DNA of 64,000 nucleotides from Adiantum capillus-veneris (Eukaryota; Streptophyta; Polypodiopsida; Polypodiales; Pteridaceae). The stretch's first letter is position 1, and the number at the start of each line of letters is the position of its first letter. Positions 20,571 to 31,989 of the stretch are shown here, in pieces. The notes under the pieces are model-generated. The model did no database searches. It saw nothing but the letters and a program-made list of their open reading frames with translations, and was not told the origin of the DNA. The DNA lies in the NCBI GenBank assembly GCA_014529385.2, contig CM043942.1, forward strand, positions 108,701,141-108,765,140. Reading direction: 5' to 3'. The position numbers and the translations under genes were made by a program.

Positions 20571-21026
20571 TTACACAGGCGAAGTCAAGGGCAGTCCCAA
20601 GGCATCAACAATTAGTTGAGGTGTAATGATTACTTCTTTTCTTTCCCCTTTAAGTGTGGTGAGAGTTGACATGCCATCTTTCTCGATGGTGGTCATCAGC
20701 TCATAAACTCTTTGGAGATCAACACCAACTGGCTCTGATGTGAAGAATCCATGCAAGTCCACTCTTTCTAGGTGGTTGAGAAGGCCCTCTTTGCTGGCAT
20801 ACTCACTTAGTTCTCTTTGAATCATTGGCACATCTATTGTATTGCCATGTGGGTCTTTGAATGTTACCTGGTATAGCCTTGTGCCTTCTACTTCTAATGT
20901 GACTTCATCCATCCAAGCTTTAGTCGGCTTTAATGTTTCATTTGGGATGGTAAAAGGCTCTATTTCTACCATGATATCCTTGAGGGTAGGTCGTTTCCTC
21001 TTTATAGGTGACTTGCCAGCTTCCAT
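20571..21026 (-). pseudogene. ORF3 of element D (N-terminal domain, truncated)
   Basis: 151 residues from ATG (MEAGKSPIKRKRPTLKD). It is clearly homologous to the start of ORF3 in element F (61317): both begin with a Lys-Ser stretch then KRKRPT(L/I)KD. They share ETLKPTK, DIPMI/DVPMI, LER(A/V)DLH(R/G)FFTS, GVD, RVYEL and ITPQLI(A/V)DAL. The basic KRKRP is a plausible nuclear localisation signal. The frame stops after LGLPLTSPV, where the F protein continues for more than 700 residues, so this copy is truncated. The function of the domain is unknown. Its layout recalls the 'putative plant transposon protein' domain found in some plant gypsy elements, which is inference. Confidence 0.65.
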
Positions 21027-22309
21027 TGATCTTGCGTCGTACACTCCATGTTAAAGTTAGCATTGTTTACAAAATCTAGCGTTTTCTTTGTTTCTTGCTA
21101 TCCAAATGACTTCAAAATTAAAACATAAGCTAATTAGGGCCTAAGGGTGCTATGCATGTGGTCAAAAGTGCATTTTGGGTGCAGATTTATGTTGTGATAC
21201 ATGACGCTTTGTAGCCTTTGAGCTGTATTCTGCTATTTGAGAGTTTGCCTTGATTGTTTCCATGAAACCATATAGGCACATGGTGTATAGACCTCGTCTA
21301 TAAGTTGCCCGTAGAGTCAGAATCCAATTCTGGCATGTGGCAAAAACCTAGAGTATTTACTTGGGACCCCCTTGACCCCTCCCAAAAGGTCTCGTCCAAT
21401 TCGGTTGAGCTGACAGGCTGCTATGGTCAATTTTGTGTCGTAGGACTTCGTGCACAGCTAGGTTTCTAAGGTTTATCCTGAGCCTAGACTTGCTACCCGG
21501 CCATATAGAAACGTTCATTTACAAGTTTAGAGCTTACCCCTCATGTATTGTGTGAGACGGCGCTATAAATGGACGACTGTAGACTCCAAAAATCGCGCGC
21601 AAAGAAGGCAAAAAGCTCTCTCCTCCAAGAGTGGCTAGTGGAGATGAGGTGATTTTGGGCTACCTTGGATATCTATACTCGAGCTTCCCAAATTATTTTT
21701 CCCCAGATTTCCTTGTTAGTCCTACTAGGTTGTGAAATCTATGTTAGACTCAAAAATTTCTTCAATCGGATTCCGTTAGCTCATTCTACAAGAATTCGCA
21801 AAAGTAGGCCTTGGCAGCCTAATTTAGGCCTTCCGCTTCCATCTGTCGAATCGATTGAAAATTTTTGTGCATGTCCACCTTATCCTTTTGATCATCAGCG
21901 TATCTTTAGTTTCTCCATCTGAGCTCATTTGCTATTTATTATTAATTTTTGACATGTTTATTGAAAAAATTCAAAGAAAATATTAAAATGCACTAAACAG
22001 GCAAAGTGAAAAATCAACAATTAAGACAATCCATTGAGAAACACTGCTTTATTGTTTTTTGGTGGATTTCTCCATTTTTAAGTCCCAATATGAAGAAAAA
22101 TGATGAAAATAAGCAAAAAAGACTATTTTTTGGTATTTTTTTGATAGTATATACACTATTTACACTCATCAGGGAGATGAGTGTAAATAGTGTAAATTTC
22201 CCCTATTGATAATTTCATAAGGGTATTATTAGGTAATATTGAAAAAATCGCACGTTAAATATCCAACTTTTTCCTCCCTCTTCAAACATTGCCCTTGATT
22301 ACTTAGTTC
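21027..22309. other. Spacer of element D between W-repeat ORF and ORF3
   Basis: No protein is supported. It is AT-rich toward 22314 and contains a strong hairpin at 22152-22194. A plus-strand CTATAAATGG at about 21562-21571 looks like a TATA box but points away from ORF3. The position corresponds to the 2.6-kb spacer in element F (58707-61316). Confidence 0.4.
22152..22194. repeat. Perfect 19-bp-stem hairpin
   Basis: The arm TACACTATTTACACTCATC (22152-22170) is followed by a 5-base loop (AGGGA) and its exact complement (22176-22194). It lies in the element D spacer, upstream of ORF3 on the minus strand. Confidence 0.9.
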
Positions 22310-22314
22310 CCTTC
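22310..22314. repeat. Target-site duplication of element E, left copy (CCTTC)
   Basis: CCTTC abuts the left LTR and is repeated at 29173-29177 after the right LTR, the 5-bp duplication expected for Ty3/gypsy insertion. Confidence 0.9.
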
Positions 22315-23954
22315 TGTAATGGAATTGGCCTATTTAATTTGAGAGTAGCGGAAATTAATGAGAGTACTTTTGAGAAATGACTTTGTGAGCATAGCGGGTG
22401 AACATAATTGAAGATAGCAACATAATCATAGCAATTAGTTAACTTGGCATGAACAATGCTTTTGCAAGAGAGAGAATTTAGAGAACATGACAACAGTTGA
22501 GGACCGGATTTATGTGGAGCCGGTCCCCCCTCCAATAGACATTTGTATTATGATTTCTCCCATTGAGAGAGACTTGTTACAATACAATCTTTGTGTTCCT
22601 TGTAAGCTAGGTGATGCAATGAAGATGGAAAACTTCATGCATCACAAGCATAACATAAACTTGAAGAAAGCTTTAACTATCCCAAGCCTTAGTCCCAAGA
22701 CCTCAAACACCTTCGAAGGTGGAGAGAGCTAGCAGGGAGTGAGGGTAGGGAAGACGAAGAAGAAATATTTCATAGGAGAAAGAATTAGTTCCTCACCTAT
22801 CATAATTCTTCTTGCTAGCATACATAATAGCATAGTAATGAAGAAGAAGGAGATGGCAAGCTTAAGCATTGAAGCATGGCTCTTGGTTGGATTTTCACTC
22901 CATATCCAAGAGTGTTGGTGTAGGCTCTCAACCTCTACTTGCTTGGAGAAGGAGAGAGAGCTCTTGCACTTTTCATAGCACACAATGAGAGTGTTTGTGA
23001 GCGTGTGTGGGTGAGTATACCCCCTAAGAAACCCCCTAGCTTGCTTGGGTCCACCCCCCTTGTAGCTCATGCTTGAAGCTCATTGGACCCATCCAGGCCT
23101 AGCCAATCATAAGCAAGAGGCCTTACAAGCAGCAAGGGTAGCTTTGACACCAGTGTCTCCCTTTCCCCTTTGAGAGAGAGGGCTAGATAAATGCAAAATC
23201 AATTAATTCAATATTCTAAATTGTCATTGGACCCCTTGGGTGGCCAACCAATAGGCTTCAGGCACACCATGAGGGCAACATGAGGAGGAACTTGACAAGT
23301 CTCCCTTTTTCTTTCTTTGTACCATGCATGCCTTGTGTGAGTGTGTGGGTGTTCTCTCTCATCCCCCCTCATGTAGGGCTCGCCCCTCCTTGTAGGGATT
23401 GAATATTTGACTTTTTGACACCTCAAGCCCCTCATGCATAGGCCCAATTCCCACCACAAGCTTGGTCCTTAAGCACTTTAAGCTTGGGCTAGGTTCTCAC
23501 CTCAAGTGCAACCCTAGCATCTCAAGCATGTCAAGCACCTCAAGCATCTCATTCATTAAAGCACCTCAAGCATCTCAAGAACTTCAATCATTAAGCACCT
23601 CAAGCACCTTAGTCATCAAGCATGACAAGCAGGACAAGCACCTCGAGCTGGGTCGGGTTCCCGTGCCTCAAGGTCAGCCCTAGCTTACCTAAGGTCAAAG
23701 GACTTTTACACACATTATTGGAGGTCTTCAATGAAGCTAACCCTAAGGTCTTATTCTCCATTGTTTAGCCTTGCTCTTTGATAGACCATATCTCATTTGG
23801 GCCCCTTTACCATTGGCCCCGTGTTGAGATAGATCTATAAGCACATGTCTATATCTTAACCCTTGTTCCCGTTTATTCTCCCACATTAAGTGATCAATTT
23901 AATATGAGAGAATCATTTGGGTTGGTTAGATATTAGATATTAGATTTTATGACA
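22315..23954 (-). mobile_element. 3' LTR of element E (left)
   Basis: Starts TGTAATGG and ends TTATGACA in plus orientation. It aligns along its length with 27538-29172, with scattered substitutions and small indels. The TATA position is mutated here (TTTCATAG in plus orientation). It carries a CACCTCAAG minisatellite. Confidence 0.9.
23515..23645. repeat. CACCTCAAGCATCTCAAG minisatellite in LTR E (left)
   Basis: About twelve imperfect 9-10-bp units (CTCAAGCAC, CTCAAGCAT, TTAAGCAC). The same array is in the right LTR at about 28736-28862, with slightly different unit order. Confidence 0.8.
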
Positions 23955-24087
23955 TTACCTCTCTCTTGAAATCATAGTCGTCCTCGACTACGAGGTAGAA
24001 GAGATAAAGCCTTAGTCATTAGTCAATTTTACTTAGCGGGTAGAGGATTTGCCCACCTCATTTGTTTGTTAGAAAGCTTGGTTTGTG

Positions 24088-24949
24088 TCATGAAATACTT
24101 GAGACTTTGGTGGTTGGTTCGTAGGATAAATGGAGTCCCCAATAGGTAGTGCTTCCATGTGCTAGGGCATGTAGAACAGCTAAAAGCTCTTTCTCATAAA
24201 TGCCCAAGATGCGTTCATCAGTATTGAGCCTTCGGCTCTCATATGCTATGGCATGCCCTTCTTGAAGCAAAACTGCTCCAAGGCAATCACCACAAGCATC
24301 ACATTGGACCTCAAATGGCATGTCCTGTTACTTGAGAGAATTTTGCTATGAAGCATCTATAGTATGTGCACATACCAATAAAGCTTCTTAGCTCATGTAG
24401 ATTTCTTGGGTTAGGCCATGATTTTATTACCTCTAACTTTGATGGATCCATATGGATACCATCGTGAGAGATAATATGACCTAGATATTGAATCTCTTGA
24501 AGGAAGAATTCGCTTTTCTTTTGGTTGAGAAAAAGATTGTTCTCCCTCAATGCTTGAAAAATCACTTCGCGATGTTGCTTATATTCCTCCAAAGACTTGA
24601 AGTAGATGATGATATCATCAAAGAACACTCCAGTGAATTTGCGGTATGGTCTAAAAATTTTCTCCATCAAACGATTGAATGTAGCTAGTGCATTAGTCAA
24701 GCCAAAAGGCATGACTAGATATTCATAAAGACCAAACGTTGTGCGAAACGCGGTCTTTAAGATATCTTCATCCACTATCCTTATTTGATGATAACCACTC
24801 TTAAGGTCAATCCTACTGAAGTAGGTAGAGCCTTGTAGATTATCAAACAGATCTTCTACCCGAGGCACGGGAAATCTGTTTTTGATAGTGATATGGTTTA
24901 ATGCTTGATAGTCCACACACATACAGTATGTACCATCTTTCTTTTGCAC
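24088..24949 (-). pseudogene. Element E reverse transcriptase with start of RNase H
   Basis: RT motifs in order: KKDGTYCMCVDYQALN, FSRIDLKSGYHQIRI, MPFGLTNALATF, the catalytic VFFDDIIIYF box near 24620, LGHIISHDGI and LRSFIGMCTYYRCF. A frameshift near 24311-24321 leads to the RNase H start (VQCDACGDCLGAVLLQEGHAI, with the first catalytic Asp). The domain breaks off after LAHGSTTYWG and ends in unrelated residues, close to the LTR. Confidence 0.85.
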
Positions 24950-26334
24950 TAAAGGACTGGAGAAAAAAAGGGAGAGGAACTAGGCCTCACCATCCCTTTG
25001 TCTACCAATTTTTGTACTTGCCTCATGATCTCCTCTTGTTGAGCTTGTGAGACTTGATTAGGAGGTTTGTTAGGCGGTGAGCTTCCTGGAAGGAGCTCAA
25101 TGCGATGGTCATCATCCCCTCGTGTTGGAGGTGAGTCCATAGGGATATCATCGATGAACACATCGTGGAATCCTTTTAGAAAATTAGACAAGTCTAAATC
25201 TTCTTGATTCCTACCATTTACATTTGATGAAACATTAGTATCTTTTAGAGACTCTTTGACAAAAATCATGTACCCAGAAACTGAGCTCTTCATTGACTTA
25301 TCAAAATCAAGAGGATTTACAAATGGAATAGTGCGACCACGCTCACTACCATCTATATACATGTTCTTTCCCTTGTAGGTGAAGTAGATTTTCCTTTCAG
25401 GGAAGTTCATGTTGGCAGCCATGCGATCAAACCATGGCGCCCCTAGGATAGCATCCTCATGTTGGAGAGGAGAGATGAAGAAGTCTTCTTTGTCGACATA
25501 GCTTTGGACATGAAGCCTCAACTTCCCAATCAAGGGAGTAACAGAGGCTTGTTGTCCCTTGAAAGCTGCGTCAGCCATTACCATATCTCCCATCTCAAAA
25601 GCTTGAATGCCCAACTTGGTGGCCAACTCCATTGATATGAAGTTCACAGTAGAGCCAAGGTCAAACAAGATGAAGGCATCATGCTCTCTTAACTTTCCCC
25701 AAGCATAGGAAAGTGATGATCCTTTGCAATGAGCATCCTCTTTTGGAGCTTCGATGGTGGAAGCCCTAGGAGTCTCATTGCAAGTATTCTTCTTGGGGCA
25801 AGAATGATAGCCATGTCCTTGCTCCCCACACTTGAAACACTTATGGTCCTTGCGAAAAGATTCAAGCTCTTCAGGAGAGAGTTTTTTTTTACCTTTGTAA
25901 ACTCCCTTCTCCTTGGACCGATTGTTGTTGTTGTTGGAAGTGACTTGGGAAGTATTTTGAACATTGGTTTTCCCCTTTGCATCATTTTTGTCTTTGTTTT
26001 CCATGGGCTTGACATTACGTCTAGCCCCTTGATGGAAATTGATGCGTGAAGCAACCATGGTGTGATGGATTACTTTGCTAATAGTACCAGGCCGTTGAGA
26101 GTTGATGTATTCGGCCATCTCTTCAGGTAATCCCGCACAGAATTGTTGCCTTTTCTCGACAAAGTTTATCTTTTGAAAGACAATAGCCTTGAGATGTAAA
26201 TCCCAAAACTTGTCTACGTACTTGTGGATAGACTCATGAGAGAGAAGCTTCAAGCTGTGCCATTCGGTAAGCACTTTGTCTTTGCATCGCTTGCAAGGAA
26301 TTGCTTCATGATGGAAACTCGTAGAGTTTTCCAT
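24949..26334 (-). pseudogene. Element E gag C-terminus and protease
   Basis: A 461-residue open piece: the end of the gag core (FVEKRQQFCAGLPEEM), an Asn/Lys-rich linker, the zinc knuckle CFKCGEQGHGYHSC, and a retropepsin-like domain. In FILFDLGSTVNFIS the usual DSG is DLG, so activity is doubtful; AILGAPWFDRM follows. The end (MVRPSSSPF) joins RT, which is in another frame. A 1-2 base shift also separates it from the gag start. Confidence 0.8.
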
Positions 26335-27123
26335 GTCTTTGGGGCTTCACCATTGCCATGAAGGCTAGCCCACCATTGACGAGATGATTTTTGAAAGTGC
26401 ATAGCTACATGGTGTAGCTTGGAGGGCTCTGTGAAGCCCTCGTCTCCAAAGGCTGCATCAAATTGCTGGATGAAGGACAACACTTTGTCGGTAGCACCAA
26501 AAGGTGCCGTCATAGGTGAGAAAAGAGATACTCTTTCCTCCCTCCTTGAACTTCTTTAACTTTTGTTACCTTGGCCATGCAGGAAATGATTTGCGATGTC
26601 CTCCCCTCTTGTAATCTCTAGGAGAATAGCCATATCTTTCGTCGGAAGAGGACGAAGGTGAAGAAGAAGGAGAAGAGGGTGACCTCTTCCTAGCCCTTTT
26701 CTTCCTTTGTTTCCTCTCTTGCCTTTTAGAGTGATGAGGAGAAGGACTATGTGTTGATCTTTTCCTCTTGGGAGGAGTGGGCGATCGTCTAGGCTGTCGT
26801 CTTCGTAGAGCCACATCTTCAGAGGAACTTAAACTTTCATTGCTTTCTTGCTCTTTGGATTCCTCCTCTCGAATGGGAGAGAGTCTTCTTTTGGGGGTCT
26901 CTTCAAGAGGCCTCCTAAGCTCTCTCTCCTCTTGGAGAGGAAGGGAAATTCCATAAGCACGAAGTTGGTGAGTAACTTTAGCTTGCAAATCAGGGTTGCC
27001 CATAGCTTGCTGCAACCTAGTGACAAGATAATTCACAAACATGGGAGCATCATCATTAGCACCTTCATGTGAAAAATTAAAGCTATTAATGTTTATTCTA
27101 ATCTCTTGATTATTGTCAGCCAT
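26250..27123 (-). pseudogene. Element E gag N-terminus (SR-rich leader and capsid start)
   Basis: ATG at 27123 (MADNNQEIRININSFNF), then a Ser/Arg-rich and acidic region (RKRSPSSPSSSPSSSSDERY) to a stop at 26566. A second piece (26250-26513) in another frame has the capsid-like motif FQKSSRQWWASLHGNGEAPKT. Chromovirus-type gags often have such a low-complexity N-terminus. Confidence 0.75.
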
Positions 27124-27524
27124 GTTAACAAAATTTATGTATGTACTTAGTGTATGCTTTGGAAATTCAAAACCTTATTTGCCACTCCTCTTAGCCTTTG
27201 AAAATTGGCTCTTAAGTATCTACACCCACAGATCGAAGTGGTTAATTATAGAGAGTAGAGGAGTAGGTCTAACATAGCAAAGTTGCCGAGGGCTAGCTCC
27301 TTTCGGACTTCTTATGGCTCAATAATGGTAAAGCTGTACGCAAGTCTAAAAAGACTCCATTATTAAGTCCAAATCTCCCGAGGTGTGCACCATCCCCCGC
27401 ATAGTGGGCTCGACAAAACCTATAATAGATCCCAGTTCCACTTACCCTAATATAATTAACAACATCAACCATTTATAGGCTACTTAAGGACCTCTCTTCT
27501 TAAGCAAGAAAAGATAAACCAAAT

Positions 27525-27536
27525 GCTTTGATACCA
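27525..27536 (-). promoter_or_regulatory. Primer-binding site of element E (initiator-Met-like)
   Basis: The minus strand reads TGGTATCAAAGC, one base from TGGTATCAGAGC. It is adjacent to the LTR start at 27538. Confidence 0.85.
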
Positions 27537-27537
27537 A

Positions 27538-29172
27538 TGTAATGGAATTGGCCTATTTAATTTGAAAGTAGCGGAAATTAATGAGAGTACTTTTGAGAAA
27601 TGACTTTGTGAGCATAGCGGGTGAACATAATTGAAGATAGCAACATAATCATAGCAATTAGTTAACTTGGCATGAACAAAACTTTTTCAAGAGAGAGAAT
27701 TTAGAGAACATGACAACAGTTGAGGACCGTATTTATGTGGAGTCATTCCCCCCTCCAATAGGCATTTGTATTATGATTTCTCCCGTTGAGAGAGACTTGT
27801 TACAATAAAATATTTGTGTTCCTTGTAACCTAGGTGATGCAATGAAGATGGAAAACTTCATGCATCACAAGCATAACATAAACTTGAAGAAAGCTTTAAC
27901 TATCCCAAGCCTCAGTCCCAAGACCTCAAACACCTTCAAAGGTGGAGAGAGCTAGCAGGGAGTGAGGGTAGGAAAGAGAAAGAAGAAACATTTTATAGGA
28001 GAAATAGTTCCTCACCTATCATAACTCTTCTTACAGAATAGCATATTAATGAAGAAGAAGGAGATGGAAAGATTAATCATTGAAGCATGGCTCTTGGTTG
28101 GATTTGCACTCCATAACCAAGAGTGTTGGTGTAGGCTCTCAACCTCTACTTGCTTGGAGAAGGAGAGGGAGCTCTTGCACTTTTCATAGCACACAATGAG
28201 AGTGTTTGTGAGTGTGTGTGTGTGTGGGTGAGTATACCCCCTAAGCAACCCCCTAGCTTTCTTGGGTCAACCCCCCCTTGTAGCTCATGCTTGAAGCTCA
28301 TTGGACCCCTCCAAGCCTAGCCAATCATAAGCAAGAGGCCTTACAAGCAGCAAGGGTAGCCTTGAGACAAGTGTCCCTCTTTCCCCTTTGAGAGAGAGGG
28401 GTAGATAAATGCAAAATCAATTAATTAAATCTCCTAAATTATCACTTGACCCCTTGGGTGGCCAACCAATAGGCTTTAGGCACACCATGAGGGCAACATG
28501 AGGAGGAACTTGAAAAGTCTCCCTTTTTCTTTCTTTGTACCATGCATGCCTTGTGTGAGTGTGTGGGTGTTCTCTCTCATCCCCCCTCATGTAGGACTCG
28601 CCCCCTCCTTTTAGGGATTGAATATTTGAATTTTTGACACCTCAAGCCCCTCATGCATAGGCCCAATTCCCACCACAAGCTTGGTCCTTAAGCACTTTAA
28701 GCTTGGGCTAGGTTCTCACCTCAAGTGCAACCCTAGCATCTCAAGCATGTCAAGCACCTCAAGCATCTCAATCATTAAGCACCTCAAGCATCTCAAGCAC
28801 CTCAATTATCAAGCACCTCAAGCACCTTAGTCATCAAGCATGACAAGCAGGACAAGCACCTCGAGTTGGGTCGGGTTCTCGCGCCTCAAGGTCAGCCCTA
28901 GCTTACCTAAGGTCAAAGGACTTTTACACACATTATTGGAGGTCTTCAATGAAGCTAACCCTAAGGGCTTATGCTCCATTGGTTATCCTTGCTCTTTGAT
29001 AGACCATCTCTCATTTGGGCCCCTTTACCATTGGCCCCGTGTTGAGATAGATCTATAAGCACATGTCTATATCTTAACCCTTGTTCCCGTTTATTCTCCC
29101 ACATTAAGTGATCAGTTTAATATGAGAGAATCATTTGGGTTGGTTAGATATTAGATATTAGATTTTATGACA
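27538..29172 (-). mobile_element. 5' LTR of element E (right)
   Basis: Same termini as the left LTR. TATA is intact here (27991-27998), so this copy is the likely promoter. The minisatellite is at about 28736-28862. Confidence 0.9.
27991..27998 (-). promoter_or_regulatory. TATA box of the element E 5' LTR
   Basis: The minus strand reads CTATAAAA; the equivalent in the left LTR is altered. Confidence 0.55.
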
Positions 29173-29177
29173 CCTTC
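29173..29177. repeat. Target-site duplication of element E, right copy (CCTTC)
   Basis: Matches 22310-22314. Confidence 0.9.
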
Positions 29178-29832
29178 CACCCCTCCTAGATGGCGTACGG
29201 GTTGAACAATCGTGTCTATGCATATCCTTGGTTGACTCTACCATGTTTCGAAGATCAATGCAATTCAAACCATTATGTTGTGTAAGAGTTGGGTCGTGAG
29301 TAATGAACTCAAGGATTTCTATGGTCAAGGTTTCCTGTTGCTGTTTCCCAAAGAGAAAATTTTGTACCTTGTGTGCTCTTTGATTTATTGTACCGTCCAG
29401 ATGCTTTGGCACGTTGAATTCCTGAGCTTTCGGTATCAATGATGACGGTTTTTGAGCTTTAACTCACCACTGGTATCTTGGTTTTTCATTGATGAACTAT
29501 TGTGGTTGAGTGTTTTGAGACTTAACTCTCCACTGCTTCATCGGTTTTACCGTGTGCAAAGAAGATAAGTGCTCCTTTTTCCTCCAAATCTATCTTGTGT
29601 TAGGTTCCCTGCTCAAAGATGTTTTTCTACGAGTTGTTAGATTTGGAACTTTTTTTGGCATGGTAAATGAATTTTTAGGCACCCAAATCTAAGACGGGTT
29701 GTCCTTGAGTTGTGCTTTTGGTACCCATATTTGCCTGACTCCTTGCATGCTACTTGTAGCATTTTCTTGTCTAGAGGATGAAGAGGATTGCTTACTCCCT
29801 TGTTTCATTTGTGGGTAACCTCTTTTCCATTC
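29178..29832 (-). pseudogene. Element D W-repeat region after the second retropepsin-like domain
   Basis: Several frames broken by stops, but RQIWVPKAQLKDN (about 29700-29740) and IWVPKNSF (about 29670-29695) are readable. They match the QIWIPK-type repeats of element F (57850-58310). The region ends in a purine-rich run (minus-strand AGGAGGGGTGGAAGG, 29173-29187), also present in F. Confidence 0.55.
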
Positions 29833-30285
29833 CTATTTTCTTGGTGCAATTGGAACGATGACTTGTTCTCCTTTAGGTGATAGCTTGAGGTTATTGGTGT
29901 CCCAATCTCGTACTACCTTGTTTGTCCGCATCCATGAGATTCCAAGAATCATGGTTTCATTCATGTGTTCATCGGGTAAGCATACAAACTGATGAGGGCA
30001 TGAACATCCATGTACTATCACATTCAAGTTGACTACTCCTAATGCCAGTGTTGGATTGTTGTTGCATCCTTTGATAACCGATATTCCTGATCTTAAAGAC
30101 TTATTTGTGGCTTTCTTGTACGTGGAATAATTGATTGCATTTATCCAATCTCCGGTATCTTTCAATGCATTTGTGCTATGATTGTTCATGTGTATTTTGA
30201 TGTGAAGGTCCACTCCATCTAACCATTCATCATCTATTGACATTGCATCCTTCTGTACTTCCCATAGTCGTTCATCTAGTTCCAA
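29833..30285 (-). pseudogene. Element D second retropepsin-like domain
   Basis: 150 residues. The active-site-like segment ALKDTGDWINAINYSTYKK has a DTG triplet, and the end has ETMILGISWMRTNKVVRDW, matching the ILGxxW turn of retropepsins. Homologous in position and layout to 57390-57770 of element F, directly downstream of integrase. The first 30 residues (IDDEWLDGVDLHIKIHMNNH) include the strand that precedes the active site. Confidence 0.6.
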
Positions 30286-30384
30286 AGTGTTGATGAGAAT
30301 AGGTATTTGTTGACTTTTGAGAGCAGTTTTCCTTTTGAGTACTCAAAGCCGAGCTTCCTCTTGGGCTTCATCAATGACCTACTG

Positions 30385-30660
30385 TCATTTCATCTTTCTT
30401 TGCTTTGTTGCATGCATCTTTTCTAGCAAATCATTGGTTAGTGGAAAATTGTACTTCTTTAAGTGGCATCCACTAATCCAATTAGCCGTTGGTTCACCAT
30501 GTAGAGTGGACAACTTAACTGCTCCACTTGGAGATAAATCTTCAATGATAAATGGTCCATTTCCCTTTTTCTTAAACTTGGGAATGTGTTGCTTAAGGAG
30601 TAGACTAAAACTAAGTCCCATATGCTATCTACACGGGCTGGCATTTTTGCTCGTTGACAT
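30385..30660 (-). pseudogene. Element D integrase C-terminal segment
   Basis: Readable: LLKQHIPKFKKKGNGPFII, DLSPSGAVKLSTL and NWISGCHLKKYNFPLT, closely matching the end of the F integrase (LSPSGAVKLATL, NWISGCRVKKYLLPLT). It joins directly to the second zinc segment, so the DDE catalytic core is missing. Confidence 0.75.
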
Positions 30661-31360
30661 GCATCACACCTTCAAATATATTATTTGGCATCTACAAAAA
30701 GTGTTGGCCACCATATGCCTACCATTAAAATTGCTTTAGCGGTGGTTTCACTTGAAAAGTGACCTCCGGCTAATCCAGCATGTACTTGTTCTATAATGTG
30801 AATATATGCGTCTTCATTTGCACAAAGAACCTTTCCTCTTCGATACAATTGGTTTCCAATAAGATCATAGTTTCTTGCTTTAGTTTCAATTACTCTTTGG
30901 CGACGTTTACTTATATCCTCAGGAAATGTTCAGCGTGATAAGTAACTAGTTTCAATTACTCTTTGGCGACGTTTACTTATATCCTCAGGAAATGTTCAAC
31001 GTGATAACTAGATAGTTACTCCACTTAGGAACGAGTGATATTTGGAACAATGTCACATGAGGTATGGGTGTTTGTTTCTGGCACTGGGGACATTTTTTTA
31101 CAAATGAGTGAACATCACTCCTCATGGTTGGCCAAAATACTCCAAGTCTCAAGATCCGCTACATACTTGGTCTTCCGCGAAGTGAAGTCCTACTATGGTA
31201 ATATGTGCTTGACTTAGGTATTGGGTTTCCCCTTAGGATTGATACACAAAAGCAATATTCCATCTTGATTTTTTTTGTATAGCCTTCCAGCTAGTAATTG
31301 ATGCATAGCCGATTGCTTAATCAATTCGGGTGTAATAGGAAGTGGTATTTGCAAATCCAC
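30645..31360 (-). pseudogene. Element D tandem integrase zinc-binding segments
   Basis: First segment: GVFWPTMRSDVHSFVKKC then PQCQ (about 31040-31135). Second segment: WWPTLFVDAK and RCDAC (about 30660-30720). Both carry the second half of an HHCC domain (WPTL ... C..C). Element F has the same two in the same order. Several stops are present, and a 66-bp tandem duplication sits between them. Confidence 0.55.
30881..31012. repeat. 66-bp tandem duplication in element D
   Basis: 30881-30946 and 30947-31012 are nearly identical (starting TAGTTTCAATTACTC), between the two zinc segments. Confidence 0.9.
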
Positions 31361-31843
31361 TTAAGCTATGGTCATCAATGAGACCATATTTTGGGACCAT
31401 CGGGGTATCATTTCCACAGAGAACAGATATGCATCTCGTAGATCATCATCTACCCCTTTCGATGGTTCTCCTAAAATGATCCTTGACAAATGATCTTCTC
31501 TTTGGTGAGTGGTGCCCTTTTTTACAGCCATAGTGAAATCAAATTCCAAAAGAATGATGAACCATCTCACTATTCTTCCTGTGTTGCATGGCTTTTTGAT
31601 CAAGTACAATAAGGCTTGGTTGTCCACAAAGAACACAAACTTGTTAGCTAATAGGTAATTTCTATACTTTTTTACGACATAGATCATTTCTAATCCTTCC
31701 CTTTCGGTGGTTGTATAGTTTTTCTCTGCCATATTCAATTGTCTAATAGCATAAGAAATAGGGAAATCAATTTTTTTGTCTCCTGGTTGAGCTAGTATGC
31801 ACTCAATGGCAAAATCGGAAGCATCTACATGTATGTGGAACAT
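31361..31843 (-). pseudogene. Element D RNase H
   Basis: IHVDASDFAIECILAQPGDKK, then YTTTEREGLEMIYVVKKYRN, FFVDNQALLYL and VRWFIILLEFDFTM, matching F almost word for word. Retroviral-type RNase H with Asp and Glu retained. It ends just before the first zinc segment. Confidence 0.85.
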
Positions 31844-31989
31844 CTTATTTCAATCTAGTGCTTTCAATATTGGGGCTGAGGTGAGGGCTTTCTTAAGCTT
31901 CATGAAGGATTCTTCACACTCATTAGTCCATATAAAGAGTGCAATCAAGCTGTACATGGGTTTTGCAGTTATAGCATACATGTAAATGA

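Larger units (their letters stand above)
22315..29172 (-). mobile_element. Element E: complete LTR-flanked gypsy element lacking integrase
   Basis: 6,858 bp with two LTRs of 1,640 and 1,635 bp, 5-bp target duplication CCTTC, a Met-type primer site at the right inner edge, and gag, protease, RT and a partial RNase H on the minus strand. The 133 bp between the RNase H end and the left LTR leave no room for the rest of RNase H or an integrase, so it is an internal-deletion, non-autonomous copy. It inserted into element D at the purine tract that ends the W-repeat ORF. Confidence 0.9.

Noticed and set aside
21562-21571. Plus-strand TATA box as promoter of a host gene
   Set aside because: No supported coding sequence follows it on the plus strand; the nearby gene-like sequence (ORF3 of D) is on the other strand.
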